A DNA stretch of 64,000 bases from positions 4,218,765 through 4,282,764 of the forward strand of contig OZ025869.1 of assembly GCA_964019415.1 (NCBI GenBank), written 5' to 3'. Position numbers and translations under genes: made by a program. The DNA comes from Ianthella basta. Lineage: Eukaryota; Porifera; Demospongiae; Verongiida; Ianthellidae. The notes below the pieces were generated by a model that worked only from the letters and a program-made list of their open reading frames with translations, made no database searches and was not told the origin of the DNA. Each line of letters begins with the position of its first letter. Position 1 is the stretch's first letter. Below, piece by piece: positions 21,363 to 31,469 of this stretch.

Positions 21363-22750
21363 CACACGTAAAGTAAGCTCAGTTGCATCAGTTCTAGCTT
21401 CAGGCACAACAGACCACCAACGGACTCACCTTATGATTTCAATCTGTCGGTGAGTTCGGAATGGGCAACACTACCATAGATACACAAGAAGGCCTTTAGT
21501 ATCTATGACACTACGTACCGTAATTCTATCCCTGAAAAATGGCGGTGAAATGTATCAGACGTCACGCAGGGGGGTCGGTCAAGGTCACGTGTGTCCGCAA
21601 AATGGCCGACGCGGCTGCTCTTTACTGTGTATTTTACCTATACTAGCAAAGAGCAGACATATTTCGAGAAACACGTCGCATCGCTTGTTTCTTTGCTTCT
21701 GAGCACACAGTTGGACAAGGGCTATCAGAAAATGGACCCTTCCCCGGCCTTCCCCAGCATCTAGGTAGGTTTTGCGAGCATTTTCCAACACCGGTGTACG
21801 AGTGTTCGCTGCTGCTGGCTACGAGGCACATGAAGCCTAATCTGGAGTACTGAGCAAGTGCTCCTGTGGAATTGACTCCTTAGAAGCTGGTAGCGAGTCC
21901 TCATTGATCACTTCAGGACTGCAAGACTGATAGGTTGACTGCTTCTGCAATGGGAGTGCAATCAGCAGCCACATCCTTGCAATCGTCTTGGTTCTGTACA
22001 CGATTTGTCACATTCGATAGCAGGGATGCTAGAAATGGCTTAAGAGTGCTGGCAATCCTCAGGAAACGCTGCAATAACTTGCAAAATTAAATCGTGAAAG
22101 CGGTCAGACAATTAAGCCCAATCCACCGTATGGCTCCTTGGCTACGTACGTACGGGTCATACCAGGGGCGCGAATGCAGTACAAGGCCCTGCCATGGCTC
22201 AGGGTATGCACATTCGGCCTTGGAGCACAGTCAGCTAACATATTGATACGCGATGGGAATGTCAGGAATGCAATTATTGAGGTGCTGGTATTGCGCAATC
22301 CCAGGACTTGTCTGACCCCCCTGGACGTCACGAGTGACGTCCGTTTAGGGATGTGCCCGGTTCAAAATGGCGTCTCCTATCTTTATATATTAGCGCGCTC
22401 AGGGCAACTGTATAGCCAAACGGCGGTGGCAAAGAACAATTAAAAGCCATGGATAGGCTTCTTTGCATGCATTGAAGACGGCAGCGGACCCAAAAGCGGC
22501 CTGGAGTACACATAAGAGAAACGCATCATAGGCTGCTCGTACCCCATCTTTCATATCAGACGTCACGATCGTGACGTCTATTTAGAACGTGCCTGGCTCA
22601 AAATGGCGTCTCCTATCTTAAGATACCCAATGGCCAATGCCGCCATTTTGTTGCGCTGGTCTACCATTCCGGTAACACGGCAGCCAGTTCACCTACTAGT
22701 AAACATAGTCCTTTGATATGCAGACACTGTAGTTACAAACTAGTGTATAA
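21363..22750. other. Intergenic DNA with duplicated CRE-like palindromes
   Basis: No gene was recognised. A block is repeated at 22322-22380 and 22557-22620: GACGTCAC, a 2-4 base spacer and GTGACGTC, then a T-rich spacer and CAAAATGGCGTCTCCTATCT. The TGACGT cores match CREB/ATF-type sites. CAAAATGGCG stretches also occur at 21535 and 21599. Confidence 0.45.
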
Positions 22751-22754
22751 AAAC

Positions 22755-23525
22755 TCTTTTAAAATTAAAAGGGATTTAGGAATGGCCAGCAGAACAAGGC
22801 TTCATACAGACCAGACCCCGTGCATGTGGAGACTGTGTAGACCTAGCTATATAAAATGACTTGGCGCTGAAATTACTTGCCTCGCCATTTGGCTCAACAA
22901 TTATTATGTCTCTATCCGTATCTGCAAACTCTTTCTGCATAATTATGGCCGCTGACCATCTAGTCTGGCTTGCTAGACCGTCCCGTAAGTGCCCAGAGGC
23001 GCAGAAGGGTACAAACCGTCCGCAAAAGACTAGAAAGTGCTGTTTTAATAGCTTTTGCGTGGTTGTTACAGTCATCAATCACATACAGGCTGTATATTGC
23101 AAAACCTATCTTTCAGGAGCTACACGAGCCTTGAAAGTGCCTTAATCATGCAAATGGCCAATAAGTGTGTGACGGACAAACTGACCCACAAATCAAACGC
23201 ATAACCCCTGCTGCACAATTGCGCACGGGGCAAAAAGCATAGAAACAAGCAAAAGTAACTCAACACCATGGTAGCTAAACCACATTCCTGTGAAGCTTGC
23301 TCTACATTCCTAATTTTCTTGTAGCTGCATGAACCCAAATGTCTAGCTAGCTAGCTAGCTAGCTAGTCCCATGTAGGTAGAAGGAAATTAGGAATGTAGA
23401 GCAAACGTCACTGGAACTTTTGCTTGTTTCTATGCCTTTTCTGCTGGCCTGCCACCATTCCTAAATCCTATTTAATTCTGAAGAAATTTTACCCCGCACA
23501 ATTGCGCAAGGGGTAAAGTTTTTGT
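22755..23525. repeat. Fold-back region around a (GCTA)n tract
   Basis: Several blocks recur as complements on either side of the CTAG tract at 23342-23366: CATTCCTAATTTTCTTG (about 23306) with AAATTAGGAATGTAGAGCAA (23384), AGCATAGAAACAAGCAAAAG (23237) with CTTTTGCTTGTTTCTATGCC (23417), and TAAAAGGGATTTAGGAATGG (22765) with CCATTCCTAAATCCTATTTAA (about 23456). GCACAATTGCGCA occurs on both sides as well. This is a composite fold-back, probably a nested MITE. Confidence 0.65.
23342..23366. repeat. (GCTA)n simple repeat
   Basis: About six uninterrupted tetranucleotide copies at the centre of the fold-back. Shorter CTAGCTAG runs are scattered through the whole window. Confidence 0.95.
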
Positions 23526-23873
23526 TTTTTAATTTTTAATTAACATACTTATATACAGTGCAAGTTACAATATACACCACTAATCCAAAGTACAGCCAAT
23601 TATAGGCACAAACTGTGTAATAGTGATAAGTTATATATGATAATTATGCAAAGATAATTAAAATAATAATGATAAGTATAATTTCATGAAACATTGATTA
23701 TGTCAGAATACATAGTGAAAAACAGCAAGTGACAAGATGATGTATCGTCAGGATATCGTTAGTTAATTACACTCCACCTGACCCTCGGACATTGCAAGGT
23801 CCACAGCACTCACGCCGGTTCGGCCTGGGTGGTGGTAGGTTGACCGTACGCTCCTGAGGCATGCGATAGCTGA

Positions 23874-26858
23874 TCACAAGAGGGCAAATGTGAGGCGGCA
23901 ACAAAGCAATTCCATCACCATGCTGTGGGTGGAGTGGTGCTTCTCGGCTTGCAAGGCTGCCAGCTTTTGGAAAAAGTTAGTTGCACAGGGACCTGCTCCA
24001 CTGGTGCAGGACAGCACTAGGGGTACAAAGGAGGCATGCTCCACTTCATGTACCCGTTCTTCGTACTTGCGCCTCTTCTCGCGCTCATGCCGCCGATAGC
24101 AGGCTGCTGTCTGCAGGGTTCTGTTCGAGGGGGCATAAAGGTTAAAAACCCTCACATCAAAAAATTCCCTCTCAAACCTCCCTTCCCAGAAGCCACTTGC
24201 TGCAAAGTCTAATCTGGCATTGTCCTCAGTCGTAGCACTGTGAGTAGACAGTGTCTCACCCGACAGTGCTTGCAGGCATGGTTCAATGCACACGTCAAGG
24301 CATACCTCGGTGAGGAGGCTGGCGGTGAGGTCGCATACTTCATTGTGCCGAATGATTGTGACTCTTCAGGTTGGACGTGAGAGAGCATGGTCTGTGGTGA
24401 ATGCTGCACTGCAAACACACACTCTTGGCAGATCGGCTGGTGTTCAGTTGTAGCGAAGGCAGAGTGCATCACGAAATGCACTTTTGTGAAGTGCAAAGCC
24501 ATGGCATGGGCAGCAACTGGGAGGGCAGTCACCCAGCTGTAGGCACCCTTCTCGCTAGCCAGTTCCACAGCTCTCTGTAGGTGTTGGGGCAAACAAGTCT
24601 TCAGTTCAGCAGCGGCCTCCTCTTGATGTTTGCGTCTTTCTGTACGCAGTGAGGACTTAATGGATTGTTGCTGTTGTCTGGAGTCTCCAATGTCATCCCT
24701 CTACAGGGTGATGATTGCAGTCAGGGGTGCCGTCAGGCGCAGTGAGAGTGTGTGCTCCTCTGACATGGTTGTTGGGTTCACCAGTCCCAGACCGCCATGG
24801 CGAGCAGGAAGAGCCAGGAGCTCACGTTCCAGATCAGAAACTCCATTCTGTTCACATCAGGGCCGGAAGGAAGTGCTGGCGAATGGAGTCCTCAAGTGGC
24901 AGTAGCAATGGTGCGACCCCCTCAACGGTTCGCAGGAAGTACACCCAGTGGCCAATGAGGCCATGGGTGAATGCTGCAAAGGCTGCGTGGGGCTCTGACT
25001 TGGCAATGGATGCAAGCTTGTCGAGCTCAGCAGTCCACATAGCAACCTTCTCCTGAACATACTCCTTGATGAAGGATCCTGTTCCAAGGGCTGCTCCAAG
25101 GTGATGTTTGCCTGTACATGTGTCCACTTCCATCAAAAATTCTCTTTGCTTCAGATAGATAATCTGCTTTCACCAACCATGTCTTGCTGCTATTCACATG
25201 GTACCCATAGGCTGGACCCAAGTCAGCTAACCAGTCCCACCATGTTTGCAGCAGGTGTAGGCATTCACCGGCAGAGGCATCATCTGCGAACCAGAGCTGC
25301 TTGATGTCAGGGATGCTTACTGCTCGAATCAGTGGTGTGACACCCAGGGCATACATCGTCATTGCTAGCGGATCACCCTGAATGGTCCCTTCCTGCAAGA
25401 AAATTGTGTCACCAGCAACAAAGAGTTCTGCATTAATTTGGTAGATGTTAGTCAAGGCAGGTGCAAGGCAAGGGCAAAGAACCTGGACATTGTGTAGGGT
25501 TGCTGCACGATTCAAACTGTTGAAAGCATTACTCACGTCCACCAGTAGAACTCCATCAGTACTCTCGCTCTCAAAAATCATTCGCATTGCATGTACTGCA
25601 GCTTCTACCCCAGCGTCCTGGCCAGCACAAAGCTGAAGTGGGCTACAGCTGACTGGATGTCAGACTTCGTCACACTCAGGATTGCCTTGCTTATAATTCG
25701 CCGTACAATCTCACTGATACCAATGGGTCTCACCCCAGGCTGCTTGTCAAGTGGAATCATTCGGCTGGCAATAAAGGCTGTGAGACCAGATGGGTCAACA
25801 TGTTCTGTGCTGATGCGCTTTGTCACGGCAGCGAGAGCATCACATAGGTATCTAGAAGCACTTTGGAATGCTGTACACATGCAGCGCCACCCTGCAGCAT
25901 CCACACCCGACGGCCCGGCTGAGCCATGAACTTGGAGGGCAACTGATCGAATTAGGTCACCATTGACTGTCTCAAACATTACTGGATGATATTCAGTGGT
26001 GCATGCTGATGGTGGCAGTAGAGCCAGTTGTGCAGGGGGATGCTTGTCCTTGAGGATATCACAGACAGATGTACCTTCAAACTCTTGGTCAAGACTTAGG
26101 ATGCCAGACGATGACTGGTCTGACAACAGACGAAGAGCTGCACGCACTTTGCCCTCGAACATGAGTTTGGCAAAGGCTCTGGATTTCCTCTCCTCCCAGG
26201 TGTGATCATTGAGGCCTGACTGAGGAAGGTGCTGCTGGATGGTTCTGCCCTCTCTCAGGAGGTCATCGATGTCACCAGAGGACCATTGTTGCAGGCATCT
26301 CTCTAAGCACTTCACATGGTCTTTGGCTTTGGACTTGGTGTTGGGCTTCTGGAGCAGAAGTGCAGGCATGGTCATGGCAGCCTTCATTGCAATCCGCTCG
26401 ATCGGTTTGCACTCTGCGTAGGCCGTAAAAAGGCGGCTTAGTTCCCTGACGAAGTCTCTGCCAACCTTACCAGAAGGGAGTAGAAAGATGTTACGCCGCC
26501 AGTGTACAATCTCAGCGTAGGCGCAATCAATGGCCAAAGTTGCAGCTAAACCATCAGAGGCTCCCCATTGGTAATTTGCCGCTGACATTGGCTTGAAGGC
26601 GGGCAGGTGACCGAAGGCAACGTTGAGCGCAGGAGGTGGGGGATTGCTGCCTTGTGATCGATAGGGTTCATCTTGCTGTAATACTGATGCATCTGTGTCA
26701 CGATCAATGCTTGAGCCGCTGTCATTCGCGGTTGCTAGATTTTCACATTTCTGCGGGTTCGTTCTCGAAGGTTGACAGTCAGTGCATGTTCTTCCCGCCT
26801 TAACACAGGCACACCTAACACAATGACCAATGCTCATGCACGAGCAGCATGTCAGCAT
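23874..26858 (-). pseudogene. Retroelement with cysteine cluster, RT and nuclease-like C-terminus (decayed)
   Basis: Nearly full-length retroelement broken by frameshifts. The 26858-25605 part begins with a cysteine cluster (CCSC, CVRCACVK, CTDC within 40 residues, resembling a CXC-type zinc cluster), then a long linker and the start of the RT (PSGVDAAGWR, RPIGISEIVRRI). A frameshift near 25600 moves to 25587-25027 (DVSNAFNSLNR, QGDPLAMTMYAL, LWFADDASAG active site near 25271-25300). Further shifts lead to a cysteine/histidine region (HALS, RHNEVCDLTAS in mixed frames near 24330-24400) and to 24293-23874 with ARLDFAASGFWEG and FFDVRVFNLYAPSN, which looks like a PD-(D/E)xK nuclease core. The family is widespread in marine invertebrates; its exact clade is uncertain. 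Decay is moderate (few indels). Confidence 0.8.
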
Positions 26859-27005
26859 CTTTCAGTCTTCTTAGGTGCCCGGCAGGAGGAAAAACACTGA
26901 AGCACTACGAGACTGCTGCAGAGGAATCTCCAGGGATCACAGGCCTAACAACGGGCCGCCATTTTTCAACTTCACTAATCTAAAGTAAATAATATAATAT
27001 AATAA

Positions 27006-28370
27006 TTATAATATAAATCCCGGGGGCTGTGCTAGGTATGGCTTTAAAGTATGGGAGATTTTAAGACTTTTAAAAGAGATGGAATATTTAATTAGGTCTT
27101 CTTCTACAAGCAGCCCGCAAAATGCTAATATAAATGCGCATAGGAGAACACTTAAATGTATGGTGCATTTATATTTATGCATAGTGGTATCTTGTATATT
27201 AATACAACTGAGGCTTGTTGAGATGTGAAACTTGGTGGACACGTCCAAGTGATCCACCTTCCTATGTTATTAGTGGGATTTCTTAATTAGTCTCAAAATG
27301 GCCAACATATGTGAGGCGTATTATTTTTTCAACCAGCCAGGCCTGCTCAGTCATGACATTTGGTGGGCCTAGCCAGATAATCCAACTGTTCATGTCATTA
27401 GCAGAATTTATTATTTAGTCGCAAAATGGCCGAGAAAAGTGAGGTTCATTGCATATCCCACCAACGCAGCCCCACTAAGTCGTGATACTAAGTGGACATA
27501 GTTAAATGATCCATTTGCTCATGTCATTACCAGGATTGCTTAATTAGTTACAAAATGGAGGCGATGTTTTGACATTTTGACACCAATTTGTAGGCATTTG
27601 CCGCTATGCTGGAGCAGAGCAGCACCCACATGTACACTTGCTCACAACTATCCAATAGCCACCACTACATGTGCCAGTAGAGTATCTGTGTTAGTTGATC
27701 ATAGAGAAAGACCACCAGTGCAAGTTACAGTGGCCCCGGGCCAGCACACGCACCATTCGCACCACCACATGTGCCAGAAAGTAAATGCGCTCAATGGCTA
27801 AGGAAAAAGACCACCAGCGCAAGTTACAGCCAGTCAGAACCTGCACCGCCGCCATTGGAGTGCACGCTGCAGCAAGCAAATGTAAGCTTGCCTAAGGGCA
27901 TGCCATTGAATTGAGGGTGCATGGGAAGAAATTCAATGGCATGCCCTTAGGCAAGTTACATTTGCAAATCCTGCTAATGGCATGAACAGTTGGATTATCT
28001 GGCTAGGTCCACTAAGTGTCATGACTGAGCGGGCCTGGCTGGTTGAATAAATAATACACCTCACATATGTTGGCCATTTTGAGACTAATTAAGAAATCCC
28101 GCTAATAACATAAGAAGGTAGAGCACTTGGATGTGTCCACCAAGTTTCACATCTCAACAAGCCCAGTTGCATTAATATGCAAGATACCACTATACATCAA
28201 TATAAATGCACCATACATTAAGTGTTATCCTATGTGCATTTATATTAGCATTTTGCGGGCTTCTTGTAGAAGAATGAAGACCAAATTAAAATTCCATCTC
28301 ATTTAAAAGTCTTAAAATCTTCCATACTTCAAAGCCATACCTAGCACACGTTCATGAGGGCCGCCAACCC
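27006..28370. repeat. 1.36-kb long inverted repeat element
   Basis: Arms of about 400 bases: the left (about 27017-27430) reads through CTTCTACAAGCAGCCCGC, AAACTTGGTGGACACGTCCA and TTAATTAGTCTCAAAATGGCC; the right (about 27970-28350) is its complement. The centre holds GACCACCAGTGCAAGTTACAG units and a strong hairpin. A unit of about 120 bases ending in (T)TTAATTAGT..CAAAATGG recurs inside the left arm (27275-27305, 27410-27430, 27533-27558). A third, one-armed copy is at 30465-30770, and a fragment lies near 31325-31392. There is no coding capacity. Confidence 0.82.
27877..27966. repeat. Strong hairpin in the centre of the long inverted repeat
   Basis: A near-perfect arm of about 37 bases (containing TTGCCTAAGGGCATGCCATT) and its complement surround a loop of about 15 bases near 27917-27931. 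Confidence 0.85.
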
Positions 28371-28394
28371 CCCCTGGGAATTATGTAATAGTTA

Positions 28395-28690
28395 AATGCT
28401 GACCAAGAGGTGTCTCTGAGATTTAGAGCACGAGACACGAGGGCGCGAAGCGCCCGAGTGCTGAGTGGTCTAAATCTTCAGAGACACCGATTGGTCAGCA
28501 TTTAAGTGTTATAGATCCCAATGATTGGGCAAGGAGCGGCAGCGAATCAGTTTACCAACTCGTACTTGCATCATCACGCGTCTTCTGGAAGTAGTTAGCA
28601 ATTTCTGACAATGGCCGAGAAAACGTCGTTTGGTTATTGGGTTTGTCATCTCGCAGCAGACGTTCCTAAAGGTCGGCAGTGGATGCGGCG
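28395..28690. repeat. Hairpin repeat, copy 1
   Basis: Contains TTAAATGCTGACCAAGAGGTGTCTCTGAGATTTAGAGC and its imperfect complement around a GGGCGCGAAGCGCCC centre (28395-28510), followed by sequence ending GACAATGGCCGAGAAAACG. The same sequence lies inverted at 48620-48930. Near the right end an ATG in good context (28611) opens a 27-codon exon-like frame (beginning MAEKTSFGYW) ending at CGGCGC|GTAAGC, so the repeat may carry a promoter and first exon. Confidence 0.75.
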
Positions 28691-28946
28691 CGTAAGCTAA
28701 ACATAAGCTTACTCACTGTCAGCCCCATCAGCCACAGCGTTTCCCAGAGCGGTGTCCTAAGCCTGTTCCCAGCTCATAACCAGTTCGCTCCTTACTCGGC
28801 TCTGGTTCGTAGGCCGCTGCCAGATTGTTGCTTTACCCAGTTTGTCGATGTAACAAGTAAGCCGAGTGACCTTTGCATCGTATGTTGTGGGGTTAGCTAC
28901 TATTGTTGTCGCAGCTGCAGTTTCTCTGCTATAGACCACGGCCTAA

Positions 28947-29106
28947 GCCACGCCTATGCTCTAAATCGGTATTTAGAGCAGAGCGCGAACGCTGCGCGTG
29001 CCACGCCCATGCTCTAAATCAGCATTTAGAGCATAGGCGCGAATGACGCGCGTGCCACGCCCATGCTCTAAATCGGCATTTAGAGCATAGGCGCGAACGC
29101 CGCGCG
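28947..29106. repeat. 53-54-base tandem repeat with internal palindrome
   Basis: Three copies start at 28947, 29000 and 29054. Each contains the palindrome ATGCTCTAAATC-x-GCATTTAGAGCAT and GCGCGAAYG. The same ATTTAGAGC core occurs in the hairpin repeat at 28395-28510, suggesting common origin. Confidence 0.88.
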
Positions 29107-29240
29107 CCAAATTAGAACACGGCTGGACGAAATAGACCACGGCGCGAAACAACACCCGAGGTGTCTACGACGTTTAGAAACATCGTTTAGACGCACGTTA
29201 CCATGGTAACGGGATCTATATTATATTATATTATATTATT

Positions 29241-30305
29241 GGGGCGAGCCTGAGCGAGCCCCACTCTGGCGTGGAGTGTAGGCAGAAGTCTGTTTTATTA
29301 TTATTATGTATAGATGTTACGACCATTATGGCCCCCGGGGCTGATTTCGTCTAGGTCATAGCCCCAAACATAAGACGTCTATGCCCCAAGCCAAGTCTCT
29401 TCGCCAGTGTAGAAGAACACGGCTGCATGCCGTTTGCTTGCCAGCCACGCACACTCCGAAACAAAGACGCCTTACCAACCGTGCAGACTTCGAAACACAG
29501 ATGCCTTAGCAACTGCACACATCCCGTTGGAACGTGGCTCACTTTACGACGCTATGTCAAGGACGCTCTCCCCTACCTTTTTTGTTGTAGCTATGAGAAA
29601 GCAGCGGGTCCCCACGTCGGCTAGGGTGCCAAATTTTGATGCACGGTTTTTGCGTGAACTTCATGCTCAGGCGGCTACAGTCAACATTTCACTGGAAGGG
29701 CAGCGCGCTTCAGCTATAGTTCTAGCCAGGGACCAGATCTCTTCAGCGATCAAAGTTGGCTGCAGCGAGTTCCCTTCAAGCAGGCTGCTCATCTAGTGCA
29801 TTCATGCTGATGCAATGACGTCAGTATATTTGTGGGCATGGGTATAAGTTGTCTGTCTGCCCCACTCCATGATATCACCTTGCATGTTGCCATGGTGTCT
29901 AGCACATTATGCTGAGGAAGACAGTCAGAGAGTCACCATCTTGCCCACCACTTTACATTGAAGTTAATAAAGCGAAATAATTATGTCAAAACAAGTGAAA
30001 TATAATGCACAATACAAGAACATACCATTGTGACTCAACACAATCATGGTGCAGCAATCAGAACGCAGTAACATGACAGATTAGTCCAGTTGTCCAGGGT
30101 GTACCCATTAACATACTAGAGGTAAACTGGTATCAATGCAGTAACTTGCTGTCTTATGCTGTCTGTCCTCAGTAGGCCTATCCACATTTCCTAACCTGTT
30201 TCATTTACCTACACCCATCATGCATGTGTGCTCCATTCCTGTCATCGCCCACTCTCTAGGCCACAATCACTGCAAGAGTACATGACGCTCGCTCAGGCTC
30301 GCACC
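29241..30305. repeat. Possible element with GCGAGCCTGAGCGAGC termini
   Basis: GCGAGCCTGAGCGAGC at about 29244-29259 and its complement at about 30285-30300 bracket about 1.06 kb. The interior has a plus-strand frame of 120 codons (29434-29796) with no known domain. No target duplication was identified, so mobility is only suggested. Confidence 0.4.
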
Positions 30306-30339
30306 ACAATGCTTGCATTTGCCTAGTATTATTTACTTT

Positions 30340-30475
30340 AGATTAGAGGTGTACATTGTAACTTGCACTGTATATATTAGTAGTGTATATTGTAACTTGC
30401 ACTGTATATATTATATTATTTACTTTAGATTAGTGGTGTACATTGTAACTTGCACTGTATAGACTAATTAAGAAT
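30340..30475. repeat. Tandem copies of the AACTTGCACTG motif
   Basis: Three spaced copies of TGTA(C/T)ATTGTAACTTGCACTGTATA. The same motif, or its complement CAGTGCAAGTTACAATA, is dispersed through the window (near 23560, 27716, 27817, 37232, 37262, 37340, 46728, 47047, 60517, 60573, 60652). Confidence 0.85.
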
Positions 30476-30770
30476 TTCCGCTAATAACATAGGTAGATGG
30501 GCCACTTGGATGTGTCCACCAAGTTTCACGTCACGAGCCCAGTTGCATTAATATACAAGATAGCACTATGCATCAATATAAATGCGCCATACATTAAGTG
30601 TTCTCCTATGCACATTTATATTATCATTTTGCGGGCTGCTTGTAGAAGAATGAAGATCTAATTAAAAGTTCTGTCTCATTTAAAAGTCTTAAAATCTCCC
30701 ATACTTCAAAGCCATACCTATCACATGTTCATGAGGGGCGCCAAACCTCCCTGGGAATTATATTATATTA
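30465..30770. repeat. One-armed copy of the 27.0-28.4 kb inverted repeat
   Basis: Runs from GACTAATTAAGAATTTCCGC through CCACTTGGATGTGTCCACC and GCGGGCTGCTTGTAGAAGAATG to AAGCCATACCTATCACATG and CCTCCCTGGGAATTAT, matching the right arm at 28082-28385 in order and orientation. Confidence 0.85.
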
Positions 30771-30832
30771 TTTATTTATTTATAGTAGTGCCCCCTACAG
30801 TATACAAGTGGGGTCTTTGCAACCTGAGCATG

Positions 30833-30878
30833 TGTGGTGTGTGTATGTGCGTGTGTGCGAGCGCGTGTGTATTGTATG

Positions 30879-30929
<51 letters not shown>

Positions 30930-30935
30930 GTATGT

Positions 30936-30965
<30 letters not shown>
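30833..30965. repeat. (TG)n microsatellite
   Basis: Long alternating TG tract with a few interruptions (TGTATG, GCGCGCG). Open frames across it on both strands are artefacts of the repeat. Confidence 0.95.
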
Positions 30966-30967
<2 letters not shown>

Positions 30968-31183
30968 CATGAGCGCTCCCTTCAGTGGGTTTACCTGCTA
31001 CAGCAAGTCTAGGCAGTTTAGCACTACATAGTAGTGGAGGGCTACTGGATTACATGCATCCACCACTGTGACATGCTATTGGTGCTGAAAATATGCATGT
31101 GGCAATGCCAAAGACTGGCAGGCAAACAAACAGCTAAACAAAAAGGAAAAGTTATATAGTTATAAGTTATAAGTTATATGACT

Positions 31184-31250
31184 GTAGTAGGATTTGAACC
31201 TGGAACTATGGATTGTTAAGCAACCACACTAGACTGTGTGGGCCTTGGCT
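31184..31250 (-). other. tRNA-like sequence (SINE or decayed tRNA)
   Basis: The minus strand has a box-B-like GGTTCAAATCC (complement of 31191-31201) preceded by an anticodon-arm-like hairpin (GGTTGCTTAACAATCC, one bulge) and a box-A-like AGTCTAGTGTGG. The acceptor stem does not pair convincingly. It fits a tRNA-derived SINE head better than a working tRNA. Confidence 0.4.
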
Positions 31251-31469
31251 AATGCAAAGGTGGCATATTCCTGCTAATTGGGTGCCATTATTTGATTTTT
31301 GTCATGTATCTCCAGCATTCTGGCACTAATTAAGAAATGCTGCTAATGACATAAACTGGTGGACAACCTGGCCATGTCCACCAAGTTTCATGATAATCTG
31401 CTTACATTTTATTTTGCACAAGAGGTTGGCAATTTCATTGGCATTTGTGAGATGCATGAGCGCAAGCGA

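Noticed and set aside
23740..23770. TCGTCAG, a possible hammerhead core on the minus strand
   Set aside because: No stem II or GAAA core follows at the needed distance.
30725..31031. Open frames of about 60-95 codons across TG/CA tracts (also at 35151-35559, 40001-40360, 42333-43121)
   Set aside because: Alternating dinucleotides give stop-free valine/cysteine or threonine/histidine strings in several frames on both strands; these are simple-repeat artefacts.
31184..31250. Functional tRNA gene
   Set aside because: Box B is good but acceptor-stem pairing is poor and the anticodon stem is bulged; kept only as a tRNA-like/SINE sequence.
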